Position numbers and translations under genes: made by a program. Of a stretch of DNA of 64,000 nt, positions 38,859 through 47,603 are shown one piece after another (positions within the stretch are counted from its first letter, which is position 1; every line of letters begins with the position of its first letter). The stretch is taken from assembly GCA_944393405.1 (NCBI GenBank), contig CALYAC010000013.1, positions 3,189 to 67,188 of the forward strand, written 5' to 3'. The DNA comes from an uncultured Clostridia bacterium. GTDB taxonomy: Bacteria; Bacillota_A; Clostridia; TANB77; CAG-508. The notes under the pieces are model-generated. The model had not been told where the DNA came from. It did no database searches and worked only from the letters and a program-made list of their open reading frames with translations.

Positions 38859-39116
38859 CTAAACTTTTCTATATATGAATATAGCAAGTACCATTCCTAT
38901 GATACTGGCAATATTGATTTTAAACATTAAACCAAAAGTTAATGTTATTACACTTAAATCTAGTGTAATAGGTGTTGAAAGTCCAAAACTTTGTCCATAA
39001 GATAACCACCATAAAAAGTCAACGCTTGATGCAAGTTCTCCTAAAAGTCCTCCAACTACAATTCCACATAAAATAAAAACAATTAATATCCATATATTTT
39101 TATCTCTTGTTGCCAT
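38859..39116 (-). CDS. DUF4321 small membrane protein
   Basis: An 85-aa protein with two hydrophobic helices (about 9-30 and 55-82) and a middle loop with WWLSYGQSFGLSTP. It matches the pattern of DUF4321 proteins, often found beside radC and mreB in clostridia. Function unknown; proximity suggests a link to envelope or cell-shape work. GAGGAGG lies upstream of the ATG. It is the first gene of the operon running to minC, 70 bases before radC. Confidence 0.85.
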   Translation of the reverse strand: MATRDKNIWILIVFILCGIVVGGLLGELASSVDFLWWLSYGQSFGLSTPITLDLSVITLTFGLMFKINIASIIGMVLAIFIYRKV

Positions 39117-39312
39117 ATTTATTATATCCTCCTCTTTTGCTTATATACCCATTTATTATTTTACCTCTGTATTATATCTTGTCTGGCTATTTTTTTCAAG
39201 ATTTATAGGAAAGTTTTTCTATTTATTTTTAGTATATAATGTGATAAAATAAAATTATCTAAATATTACGTAAAATACTTTTATTTTATTAATTTTTGTG
39301 ATATATTACTAG

Positions 39313-39341
39313 TTACCATTTTTATAAAATGAAAATATAAT
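39313..39341 (+). promoter_or_regulatory. Candidate sigma-A promoter of mecA
   Basis: TTACCA (39313-39318), a 17-base spacer and TATAAT (39336-39341), 31 bases before the mecA start. Only four of six -35 bases match consensus. Confidence 0.55.
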
Positions 39342-39371
39342 ATTGTAATAATATTTTTTGGAGGATTTTTA

Positions 39372-40031
39372 ATGAAATTTGAAAAAATTAACGAGAATCA
39401 AATGAGAGTTATTCTGTCTATCCAAGATTTAGAGGATAATGACATTAGTCTTCACGATTTTATGGCTAACTCACTAGAGTCTCAAGATTTATTTTTTGAT
39501 ATGTTAGAAGAAGCTGAAGAAAAAATTGGATTTAAGACCAGTAATTGCCAAGTAAAAATAGAAGCTCTAGCTATGACTGATGATAATTTTGTGTTAACTA
39601 TAACTAAAATTAAACCTAATAAAAAACGCATTTCTAAGGATAGCTCATCTATGAAATCAAAATCTAAAATAAAACCAGTCGCTAAGCGAAAAACTGCAAA
39701 CTTAGAGTTAAATTGTTTAATTTATAAATTTAATTCTTTTGATGATTATTGCTATTTCATAGAATATTTATTAAAAATTAATTTGGCTAATTCCTTTAAA
39801 ATAGCCGAAAAAATATATTTATACCAGTATAAAAATTGTTTTTATTTAGTTCTAAATAACTTAAATACAAAATATGATAACATTTCCAAATTCTATACGA
39901 TAATTACTGAATTTGGATCATATGTTTCAAATCCAGATATTTTTATACATAGGTTAAATGAATCGGCCACTATTTTTATAAAAAACAATGCTTTTAAGAA
40001 AAGTTTTTTATATTTTTCGCATAATAGATAA
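39372..40031 (+). CDS. mecA: MecA-like adaptor protein for ClpC
   Basis: A 219-aa MecA/YpbH-type adaptor. The N-terminal substrate-binding domain begins MKFEKINENQMRVILSIQDL and contains DNDISLHDFM. A charged linker (about 85-110) precedes the C-terminal ClpC-binding domain (about 115-219). MecA brings substrates such as competence and sporulation regulators to the ClpCP protease. TTGGAGG precedes the ATG. It is monocistronic, with its own promoter and a terminator. Confidence 0.92.
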   Translation: MKFEKINENQMRVILSIQDLEDNDISLHDFMANSLESQDLFFDMLEEAEEKIGFKTSNCQVKIEALAMTDDNFVLTITKIKPNKKRISKDSSSMKSKSKIKPVAKRKTANLELNCLIYKFNSFDDYCYFIEYLLKINLANSFKIAEKIYLYQYKNCFYLVLNNLNTKYDNISKFYTIITEFGSYVSNPDIFIHRLNESATIFIKNNAFKKSFLYFSHNR

Positions 40032-40076
40032 AATAGAAATAACAATTAATATAAAAATTAATCATATAAAAAGTTT

Positions 40077-40127
40077 AAAAAATAGAATTCATTATATTTA
40101 AATTTCTAATGAATTCTATTTTTTTAT
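40077..40127. terminator. Bidirectional intrinsic terminator
   Basis: A 14-bp perfect stem (40081-40094 with 40107-40120) is flanked by an A run and a T run. It serves mecA and the convergent M23 peptidase gene. Confidence 0.88.
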
Positions 40128-40155
40128 TTTTATTATTATATTATCATTTTATCTA

Positions 40156-41142
40156 TTAATACACATAATTTTGAGGATTATATGTTACTCCATTTTTTCT
40201 TACTTCTAAGTGTAAGTGACTTCCTGTTGAATTACCTGTTGATCCTACTTTTGCTATAATTTGTCCTTGTGATACACTTTGCCCTACTGATGCAATCAAT
40301 TGACTACAATGAGCATATACTGTTGTAACTCCATTTCCATGATCTAGCTTAATACAATATCCGTATCCGCCACTCCATCCAGAAAAAGTTACAGTTCCTG
40401 ATGCAGCTGCTTTAATTGCTGTACCAGTTGGTGCGGCAATATCTAATCCTGCATGTGTATGATCTCTTACACTATCATTACTTCCATATCTTGATGTAAT
40501 AATTCCTGAAATAGGATTAATTAAATTGATTCCTAAATTTACATATCCAGATGATGATCCAGAGCTATATGCATTTCCTGAATAAACAACTACAGGTTTT
40601 TCTTCATATAATTTTGCAACACATTTCTCTACAGAAGTAAATTCTTTTATTTTTTTATCGTATTTTTCAACAATTCCTAGTTCATCTTGATTGGCACTAT
40701 CTTTATCTTCTAATTTGTCAATTACTTCTTCAGCTTCTTTAAATGATGAAACATAATATTTTTCTTTTTTATCATCTGTGATTGCATAATATTTGTAGTA
40801 TGGCGTTCCATCTTCAGTTACTTTGTTATATATCTCATCATCATTCATGTTTACATCTTTTTTTAATAAACATAACTTATATGTAGGCATAGCATCTATT
40901 TGTACAAATGCTATATTTTCTTTTTCATTTCCTGATGTATAATCATTTATTCTTTCTTGTAATTTACTTTTATCTGCTGTAAATCCTATTACTTCTCCAT
41001 TTAATCTAACTTCATATGTAGGATTATAGAATAATACAACTAAAGCTAGTAATATTACTGCAGATAAAAACATTAAAACTATTAATTTGATTGATTTTCT
41101 TGTTGTTATCGCTATTTTCTTTAGAATACCTATTTTAAACAC
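40156..41142 (-). CDS. M23 (LytM) family metallopeptidase, membrane-anchored
   Basis: A 328-aa protein. A basic N-terminus and membrane helix (about 17-40) are followed by an extracellular region with repeated charged segments to about 190. The C-terminal LytM domain (about 205-328) has zinc motifs HAGLD in THAGLDIAAPTGTA and HLHLE in TGSHLHLEVR, plus YAHC, so it should be an active peptidoglycan endopeptidase. A SpoIIQ-like sporulation role is possible given the coat genes upstream, but B. subtilis SpoIIQ lacks a zinc ligand that is present here. The annotated GTG start overlaps AGGGAG, so the true start may lie a few codons downstream. Confidence 0.88.
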   Translation of the reverse strand: MFKIGILKKIAITTRKSIKLIVLMFLSAVILLALVVLFYNPTYEVRLNGEVIGFTADKSKLQERINDYTSGNEKENIAFVQIDAMPTYKLCLLKKDVNMNDDEIYNKVTEDGTPYYKYYAITDDKKEKYYVSSFKEAEEVIDKLEDKDSANQDELGIVEKYDKKIKEFTSVEKCVAKLYEEKPVVVYSGNAYSSGSSSGYVNLGINLINPISGIITSRYGSNDSVRDHTHAGLDIAAPTGTAIKAAASGTVTFSGWSGGYGYCIKLDHGNGVTTVYAHCSQLIASVGQSVSQGQIIAKVGSTGNSTGSHLHLEVRKNGVTYNPQNYVY

Positions 41143-41199
41143 TCCCTATCAATTTTATTAATATTTTCACATAAATACCCATTGTGAAGTATTGTATAT

Positions 41200-41247
41200 T
41201 AAAAAAAGAATTTAAACAATTTTTAAATATGTTTAAATTCCTTTTTA
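41200..41247 (-). terminator. Intrinsic terminator of the coat-protein pair
   Basis: An 11-bp perfect stem (41208-41218 with 41230-41240) is followed on the reverse strand by seven T residues. Confidence 0.8.
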
Positions 41248-41308
41248 ATCTAATATTTATTAATTCTCTCTTTAGTTTTCTCTTATAATCTCTTTTTTTC
41301 TTCTTGTT

Positions 41309-41551
41309 TTATTGAACATTATTCTTTACATCTTGTATTTCCGTAACGCTTGCTGGTGCAGCTGGTTTATAATATCCTTTTGCCTGTGCTGTTTTAAAAA
41401 GTTCATATTGAAAACTTTCATCATTATTTCTTATTTGTTGAAGAGTTTGTCTTAATTGCATATTTTCTGTTTCTGATATAGCAGTTTGATATGATCCAAG
41501 ACTAGCTTTAACTCCTGCTAATATGTCATTTACCATTGTTTTTTCGTCCAT
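41309..41551 (-). CDS. CotF-family spore coat protein (second half-length copy)
   Basis: An 80-aa soluble helical protein of the spore coat CotF type. It has MVNDILAGVKASLGSYQTAISET, then LRQTLQQIRNNDESFQYELF, and YYKPA near the C-terminus; this pattern fits the C-terminal half of CotF-like proteins. It lies 13 bases after the 62-aa gene, so the two are cotranscribed. TTAGGAGG precedes the ATG. It is expected on the spore surface late in sporulation. Confidence 0.85.
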   Translation of the reverse strand: MDEKTMVNDILAGVKASLGSYQTAISETENMQLRQTLQQIRNNDESFQYELFKTAQAKGYYKPAAPASVTEIQDVKNNVQ

Positions 41552-41564
41552 AATTACCTCCTAA

Positions 41565-41753
41565 TTAATTATTTAAAAATGATATTAATTTTTGTTTTGT
41601 ATTTAAACTATCTTGAGCTGCTTTAGTAAACATTTGCTTTATTTGTGGATCAACAGCTTGTGATGCATATGCATTTAATTTTTGATATGATGTTTCATGA
41701 GCTCCTATAAAATGCCTTAAATTCTGTAACTCCACTTGACTTAAATTAGACAT
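41565..41753 (-). CDS. CotF-like spore coat protein (first half-length copy)
   Basis: A 62-aa helical protein with LRHFIGAHETSYQKLNAYA and DPQIKQMFTKAAQDSLNTKQ, resembling the N-terminal half of CotF/YraF-type coat proteins. A ferritin-like two-helix fold is plausible. AGAAAGGA lies upstream. Together with the following 80-aa protein it looks like a split CotF pair, an arrangement known in clostridia. Confidence 0.82.
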   Translation of the reverse strand: MSNLSQVELQNLRHFIGAHETSYQKLNAYASQAVDPQIKQMFTKAAQDSLNTKQKLISFLNN

Positions 41754-41815
41754 TATTCAATCATTCCTTTCTTAATAATTATATTAATCATTATGTACTA
41801 TTTATATTTTTTTAT

Positions 41816-41862
41816 ACAAAAAAAAGCTAAACAAGTTGTTATATTCATACTTATTTAGCCTT
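41816..41862 (-). terminator. Intrinsic terminator after the HAD nucleotidase
   Basis: A 10-bp stem with one mismatch (41826-41835 with 41850-41859) is followed on the reverse strand by eight T residues. Confidence 0.8.
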
Positions 41863-41890
41863 TTTGTTGTTTATTATTTTTAGTTATTTA

Positions 41891-42448
41891 TTATTTTAAA
41901 ATATCATAAATTTCTTTCCAAGAGTTTACTCTTGTTATTCCATTATTCTTAAGTTCCTCATCTGTTATATTTTTATTATGATATGCTGTATATAAAAGTT
42001 TAATTTCAGCTTCACCAGTTAAATTCTTTAAGCTATCATCTATTCTAATGTCTGCTTTTATTAATTCTTTATTATTTGCAAATATAAATTTTTTTGGATC
42101 AATAAATGGTAAATTTTTATATAAATAATCAAATTTATCTTTTAAACACTTTCCCGATAAACTTTCATCATCTCTAAATATATATGCACTAACAATATAT
42201 ATATCATATAAATGATTTAGTTTTTCTATAGTTTCAAAACTATCTTTGCATGGTCTTCCATATTCGTAAACATTATTATTTGCAAAAAAATCTATCCATT
42301 CTTTCATTTTTTCTTTTGGAATTATATCATTTATATAATACGATCCAATTTCCTCTTGCTCATAATTTGATTTTAAGAAATCATTTACCATGTCTATAAA
42401 GTTTCTTTCGCATATTACATCATCCATATCAATTATTAATTTTTTCAT
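41891..42448 (-). CDS. HAD-family 5'-nucleotidase (NT5C type)
   Basis: A 185-aa haloacid-dehalogenase-fold protein. The nucleophile motif is LIIDMDDVICE at the N-terminus, the second motif is around IYIVSAYIF, and the acidic metal-binding motif is RIDDSLKNL. The layout matches the 5'(3')-deoxyribonucleotidase/YorS group, which removes phosphate from pyrimidine nucleotides. It lies 45 bases after pcrA and is probably read from the same transcript. AGAAAGTAG upstream is a weak ribosome binding site. Confidence 0.83.
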   Translation of the reverse strand: MKKLIIDMDDVICERNFIDMVNDFLKSNYEQEEIGSYYINDIIPKEKMKEWIDFFANNNVYEYGRPCKDSFETIEKLNHLYDIYIVSAYIFRDDESLSGKCLKDKFDYLYKNLPFIDPKKFIFANNKELIKADIRIDDSLKNLTGEAEIKLLYTAYHNKNITDEELKNNGITRVNSWKEIYDILK

Positions 42449-42493
42449 ATCATCACTACTTTCTATTTTACCAAATAATCCTGAACTTTTTTA

Positions 42494-44803
42494 CTATATT
42501 ATTTCTAAATTTGCAAATTTTGCCATTAATCTTTTGTGTCCTGCTTTATCAAATGAAATATCTAATTTATAATCTTCTCCTTCTGCTTCTATTTTATTGA
42601 TAGTTCCTTCTCCAAATTTCTTATGATATATACGTTGACCTTCTTTGTATTTTGATATATCAAAACTTGATTCATTTTTTCTTTTATTGTTTAAAGAGTT
42701 TAGGAAACTTTCAGCTGATTTAAATTGAAAACCGTTCGTTCCAGTATTTATATTTGATGCCGCTATTTTACTATTTTGAGAAATATCATTATTAACTTTG
42801 TACTTTTTAACACTTGTACCATATTCCCATTTATATGGACTATCTTCAAAACTTTCGTCTGATTTATCTCCATTGATCTCATCAATTCCTTCTAACAATT
42901 CTGATGGAATTTCATTTACAAATCTTGATATCTGATTATAACTTGTTGAACCAAATATTGTTCTCTTCTTAGCACATGTTAAATATAAATATTGTTTTGC
43001 TCTTGTTATTCCAACATAGAATAAACGTCTTTCTTCTTCTAATTCCTTTGGTTCACCAATTGATTTATTACCTGGGAATATTCCTTCTTCCATTCCTACT
43101 AAGAATACCACAGGAAATTCTAATCCTTTCGCGCTATGCAATGTCATAAGTGTTACTGAATCTTCTGTATCTTCCATTCCATCTATATCACTACTTAGTG
43201 TAATTCCTTCTAAAAAGTCAGCTAGTGTATTTTCTGCTTCTTCTTCTTCAAATTCTATTGCAACAGTTAAAAATTCCTCTAAGTTTTCTATTCTAGTCTC
43301 AGCTTCTGTAGTGTTTTCTTGTTCTAATGCTTTTACATATCCTGTTTTATTTAAGGTTTCTTTTATTAATTCTGATATAGTTAATTCTTCGATTTTTCCT
43401 CTTAATTCTTCAATTGTATTTACAAATTCTTCTGCATTTGCTTTTACTCTATTTAATCCGTATTCGTCTGCATGTTTAATTATATCAAACATAGAAAGCC
43501 CTGTTTTTTCTGATATTTCTTGTATATTATCAATACTTGTCTTTCCTATTCCACGTTTTGGTTCATTTATAATTCTTTTTAGTGATATATTATCTGAAAA
43601 ATTATATATTAATCTTAAATATGAAATTATATCTTTAATTTCTTTTCTCTCATAGAATTTTAAACCTCCAACTATTTTATATGGAATTCCTTCTCTTCTT
43701 AAAATTTCTTCTATTGCTCTTGATTGAGAGTTCATTCTATATAAAACAACAAAATCTGAATATTTAAAATATTCTTCTCTTCTTAAGTGGTTTATTTCTT
43801 CTACAATATATCTTCCTTCGTCATATTCGTCATTGGATTTATGTATTGTAGGAAGATTTCCTTCATCATTTTCGGTCCATAATTTTTTCTCATATTTATT
43901 TTCATTATGTTTTATTACTGCATTTGCTGCTTTTAGAATATTTCCTGTGCATCTATAATTTTGTTCTAGTTTAATTAATTTTGCTCCTGGAAAATCTTTT
44001 TCAAAATTTAAAATATTTGTAATATCTGCACCTCTAAAGCTATAAATACCTTGGTCGTTATCTCCTACTACTGTTATATTTCCATTTTTAGAAGCAAGTA
44101 TTGTTACTAAAGTAAATTGTGCTTTATTAGTATCTTGATATTCATCTACTAGGACATATTGAAATTTATTTGTATAATATTCTAGTGCATCTTCATTTTC
44201 AGTAAGTATTTTAATTGTATAATTTATTATGTCATCAAAGTCGATTGCATTATTCTCCTTTAGTCTTGTTTGATATAACTCATATACTCTTCCTATTATC
44301 TCTTTTCTATAATCTCCAGCATATTTTGTTTGATATGCTTTTGGCTCAAGCATTTCATTTTTCCCATTACTAATTTCCGCTATAATACTTCTATCCGTAA
44401 ACATTTTATCATCTATTTTTAATGTTTTCATACATTCTTTTACAAGTGTTCTTTGATCAGATGTATCAAATATTAAAAATGAGCGGTCAAAACCAAGCCT
44501 ATCTATATATTTTCTTAAAATACGAACACAAATTGAGTGAAATGTTCCTATCCACATATCTTTTGCAGCTTCTCCTACTAGCTTTTCAACTCTTTCTTTC
44601 ATTTCATTTGCTGCTTTATTTGTAAATGTAATAGCTAATATATTCCATGGCTTAATATATTTTTCACTCATTAAATATGCAATCTTATGAGTTAGTACTT
44701 TCGTTTTTCCACTACCAGCTCCTGCTATTACTAAACATGGTCCTTCTGTAGCAAGGACTGCTTCTTTTTGTTTATCATTTAATCCCTCTATTAATTCTTG
44801 CAT
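42494..44803 (-). CDS. pcrA: ATP-dependent DNA helicase PcrA/UvrD
   Basis: A 769-aa superfamily 1A helicase. Motifs in order: Q motif LNDKQKEAV, Walker A GAGSGKTKV, AITFTNKAA, GTFHSICVRILR, DEYQDTNKAQ, GDNDQGIYSFRGA, LEQNYRC, VTLMTLHSAKGLEFPVVF, and FYVGITRAK. The C-terminal extension ends in a Tudor-like YHKKFGEGTINKIE segment typical of PcrA. It acts in repair, replication restart and removal of recombinase filaments. GAGGAG precedes the ATG. Confidence 0.96.
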   Translation of the reverse strand: MQELIEGLNDKQKEAVLATEGPCLVIAGAGSGKTKVLTHKIAYLMSEKYIKPWNILAITFTNKAANEMKERVEKLVGEAAKDMWIGTFHSICVRILRKYIDRLGFDRSFLIFDTSDQRTLVKECMKTLKIDDKMFTDRSIIAEISNGKNEMLEPKAYQTKYAGDYRKEIIGRVYELYQTRLKENNAIDFDDIINYTIKILTENEDALEYYTNKFQYVLVDEYQDTNKAQFTLVTILASKNGNITVVGDNDQGIYSFRGADITNILNFEKDFPGAKLIKLEQNYRCTGNILKAANAVIKHNENKYEKKLWTENDEGNLPTIHKSNDEYDEGRYIVEEINHLRREEYFKYSDFVVLYRMNSQSRAIEEILRREGIPYKIVGGLKFYERKEIKDIISYLRLIYNFSDNISLKRIINEPKRGIGKTSIDNIQEISEKTGLSMFDIIKHADEYGLNRVKANAEEFVNTIEELRGKIEELTISELIKETLNKTGYVKALEQENTTEAETRIENLEEFLTVAIEFEEEEAENTLADFLEGITLSSDIDGMEDTEDSVTLMTLHSAKGLEFPVVFLVGMEEGIFPGNKSIGEPKELEEERRLFYVGITRAKQYLYLTCAKKRTIFGSTSYNQISRFVNEIPSELLEGIDEINGDKSDESFEDSPYKWEYGTSVKKYKVNNDISQNSKIAASNINTGTNGFQFKSAESFLNSLNNKRKNESSFDISKYKEGQRIYHKKFGEGTINKIEAEGEDYKLDISFDKAGHKRLMAKFANLEII

Positions 44804-44912
44804 TATTTTCTCCTCATTTCCAAAACATTTATTTGCTTAAATATTTTATCCTATATACTCTATTTTTTCAAGCGAACATTTAAATAATTTTAGTACAATT
44901 ATGTTTTAGCTT

Positions 44913-45989
44913 TTATTTACTTTTTTCTTCTATATCCTTTTTGATATTTTTTTGATTTGTATTTTCATCCCCTTTTTGTATAACATTTGCTGTTTGTAAT
45001 CTATTTCTAAAATCCGAATTATCCATATTAGCATAATTTGAATTTAATAAAGCTTGCATCTGTCTTTTAATCGGTTTAATAACTCTTCTTTTAAATTTTC
45101 TATATATTTCATGTCTTGAACTATATTCCGGATATATTTCTAATGTTCTCCTGCATTTTGGTGCATCTATATCTTCATTTGGCGTATGGGCTTGCTGGTC
45201 AATAGCACTACATCTCAAAAAATTTCTATCACTTTTTAAGCAAAATTTAGGTCTAATGTGTTTACGTATATTAGCATAATCCCAAGTTAAGTCTACATTA
45301 TACCATTCTCCATCAATCTTTACTACATTATATGCATGTTGATCTCCATCATCATTTACTATACTATGTATTACCTTAGATTCTATACCTACTAAGCTTA
45401 ATGTTTGCTTTAATGTTTCTGCAAATCCTAAACATACTGACTTATTTAATAAAACAGCATTTTCCAAATTTCTTGAACTTCTTAAATTTTCTTCTGCATA
45501 ATCTGAATCTTCATCTAAAATGTCAACATCATAATCGATCATATTTGCAAGTCTTGTATATACTATTTTAAATTTTTTACTTTCTGGCATCTGTCTATTT
45601 ATATCTTTTACAAGCATTGCTAATTTTGTATATATCAATCCATATTTAAGTATTCCCATTTTTTCTACAGATGGATTTTCCTCTGCTCCAACTATTATTT
45701 CCTTGATTCCATGTTTAGTAAGTATTTTAGGATGTGCTTGTGCAATAGTTTGGCAATAATAATATGCATTAAATTCTTGTTTATTTAAGAAAATTTTATT
45801 ATCATCTAATCTTTTTATATCTTCAGGTTCTATTCTTATAGAAATTTCACTTCTATTTCTACATATATCAATTACTTCTTGTAATATTTTGTCTGGAACT
45901 CTAGATAAAATTACAACTATTTCATCATCAAATCTATTTACTGCTCCAATACTTTGAAGTATCTCTTTCTCTCTTTCTGTTAGATTCAT
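44913..45989 (-). CDS. Transglutaminase-like cysteine-protease-fold protein
   Basis: A 358-aa protein with a transglutaminase-superfamily core at about 175-270. Candidate triad residues are Cys in NKSVCLGFAE, His in GDQHAYNVVKI and Asp in YNVDLTWDY, the usual C-H-D order and spacing for bacterial proteases and transglutaminases of this superfamily. The N-terminal 160 residues and the basic C-terminal tail are not recognised. No signal peptide is seen, so it is probably cytoplasmic. It begins 30 bases after the LRR-like gene and probably shares its transcript. Confidence 0.8.
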   Translation of the reverse strand: MNLTEREKEILQSIGAVNRFDDEIVVILSRVPDKILQEVIDICRNRSEISIRIEPEDIKRLDDNKIFLNKQEFNAYYYCQTIAQAHPKILTKHGIKEIIVGAEENPSVEKMGILKYGLIYTKLAMLVKDINRQMPESKKFKIVYTRLANMIDYDVDILDEDSDYAEENLRSSRNLENAVLLNKSVCLGFAETLKQTLSLVGIESKVIHSIVNDDGDQHAYNVVKIDGEWYNVDLTWDYANIRKHIRPKFCLKSDRNFLRCSAIDQQAHTPNEDIDAPKCRRTLEIYPEYSSRHEIYRKFKRRVIKPIKRQMQALLNSNYANMDNSDFRNRLQTANVIQKGDENTNQKNIKKDIEEKSK

Positions 45990-46019
45990 TTATTTTTTTA
46001 TCTCCATATTTTATATTTT

Positions 46020-46640
46020 TTATACTATTTTGTTTTTATCTAATATTTGTACATTTTTTATACTAACCAATCTTTTTAGCAAATTATTAGCAAATAATTT
46101 AAAATCACAATTATTAAATACTATTTCATTTATACTACTATTTAATAATTCATTTATTATATCTTTTGTTATCACATCATCTTCAAAATATATTTTTTTA
46201 AGTTTATTTAATTTTTTCAAATTAAAATTTTGGCAATGTAAAATATTTAATTGTTTTATATTAGAATTACCTATTATCTCACCTATACTCAAATTATTAC
46301 AAGAAATAAATTCTATATTATCTATATTAATACTTAAGTCTTTTTTTTCAAATTTACAATCGTATATCCTTAATTTTTGCAATGTATCAATGTTATTTAA
46401 TTTTGCTAAACTTTCATAATTTAGATCATCTATTTTATAATTTCTAATCGTGCATATTTCTAATTTTGGAAATATTTTTAAATCTTCTAAATCATTTGAG
46501 TTTAAATTTCCTTGCATATCTATAGCATTTAAAGTAATATCTTTTATTTTACTTAAATCTTCTATATTCACTTTGCTTATAGATTTATTAATCATTACTT
46601 CTAATGTTAATTCTAATTCTTTATTTTTTATTTCTGGCAT
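46020..46640 (-). CDS. Leucine-rich-repeat-like protein, unknown function
   Basis: A 206-aa protein made of degenerate repeats of about 20-23 residues: Leu/Ile-x-x-Leu strands with Asn/Cys at turns, for example LEICTIRNYKIDDL, LQKLRIYDCKF and IKQLNILHCQNF. This fits a small LRR solenoid. There is no signal or membrane segment. GAGGAAATAATAAT precedes the ATG. It lies just upstream of the transglutaminase-like gene; a binding partner or specificity role for that protein is a guess from position. Confidence 0.68.
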   Translation of the reverse strand: MPEIKNKELELTLEVMINKSISKVNIEDLSKIKDITLNAIDMQGNLNSNDLEDLKIFPKLEICTIRNYKIDDLNYESLAKLNNIDTLQKLRIYDCKFEKKDLSINIDNIEFISCNNLSIGEIIGNSNIKQLNILHCQNFNLKKLNKLKKIYFEDDVITKDIINELLNSSINEIVFNNCDFKLFANNLLKRLVSIKNVQILDKNKIV

Positions 46641-46721
46641 ATTATTATTTCCTCGTTAAATAGTATTTTTAATTTTTATACTAAAATATTTTATCAAACT
46701 AATTTATATTTTTCAATATAA

Positions 46722-47477
46722 TTAAATGCTCATAGCTACAAAACCTATCAGAATTCCTATCATATTCCCTATTGCTGTGGTTTTTCCATTATATAACTTG
46801 TTAGATTCAGGTGTAAGTTCTCCCGATACTATGTATATCATCGCTCCTGCTGCAAATGCTAGGCATAATCCTATTACCTTTTCTGATATTCCTCCTAATA
46901 TTGCTCCTAGCAGTGCACCTAATGCTGTTGTTACGCCAGATAATATTACATAATATATTATCTTACCTGCTCTCATTCCTCCATTTTTTAAAGGAATTGC
47001 CATAGACATTCCTTCTGGAATATCATGAAAACATATTGTAATTGCAAGTGCTAATCCTAGCTTTATTGATGATTCAAAACCAGAACCAATTGCAAGTCCT
47101 TCTGGAAAATTATGAATTGCAAGACCAATACTTATAACTATTCCTGTCTTTAATAATTCTTCTTTAGTATTATTTACAGTCTTAAATCTTTTTGGAATTT
47201 TATTATCAACATATATATCACATATTATCATCATACCAATACCTAAAACAATTCCAAACAATGTATTAAATATATTTGATATTGATAACGCCTCAGGAAT
47301 TAATTCAAAACATATAATAGATGTCATTAATCCTGATGTTATAGATAATATAAACCCCAAAAATTTATTACTTGTCTTATTAATTTTTACTCCTATTATT
47401 CCACCTAAAGTTGTTCCAAAAGTACCAAATATTAATCCTACTAAACATACTTGCAGTAAGTCATTAATATTAATCAC
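46722..47477 (-). CDS. ZIP family metal transporter
   Basis: A 251-aa ZIP-family permease with about eight membrane helices. Metal-binding motifs are HNFPEGLAIG in helix IV and HDIPEGMSMA in helix V, as in ZupT and GufA-like zinc or broad divalent metal importers. The His-rich loop is short. The annotated GTG start at 47477 overlaps AAGGAG. Other genes here have TGATTAAT between this site and ATG, and the matching codon here is ATT at 47468, so the start is uncertain. Confidence 0.92.
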   Translation of the reverse strand: MININDLLQVCLVGLIFGTFGTTLGGIIGVKINKTSNKFLGFILSITSGLMTSIICFELIPEALSISNIFNTLFGIVLGIGMMIICDIYVDNKIPKRFKTVNNTKEELLKTGIVISIGLAIHNFPEGLAIGSGFESSIKLGLALAITICFHDIPEGMSMAIPLKNGGMRAGKIIYYVILSGVTTALGALLGAILGGISEKVIGLCLAFAAGAMIYIVSGELTPESNKLYNGKTTAIGNMIGILIGFVAMSI

Positions 47478-47552
47478 TCCTTATCTATAATTAGTTTTAC
47501 TTTTATAATCTATGTTTTTATAAGTATTTTTATTCTATAAAGCATAAAAATG

Positions 47553-47602
47553 ATAAAACAAAGATAAAACGAGGCCTTAGCCCCGTTTTATCTTTGTTTA
47601 TT
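47553..47602 (-). terminator. Intrinsic terminator of the giant surface protein gene
   Basis: A 16-bp perfect stem (47556-47571 with 47584-47599), extended by two inner G-C pairs, is followed on the reverse strand by T-rich sequence. Confidence 0.9.
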
Positions 47603-47603
47603 T

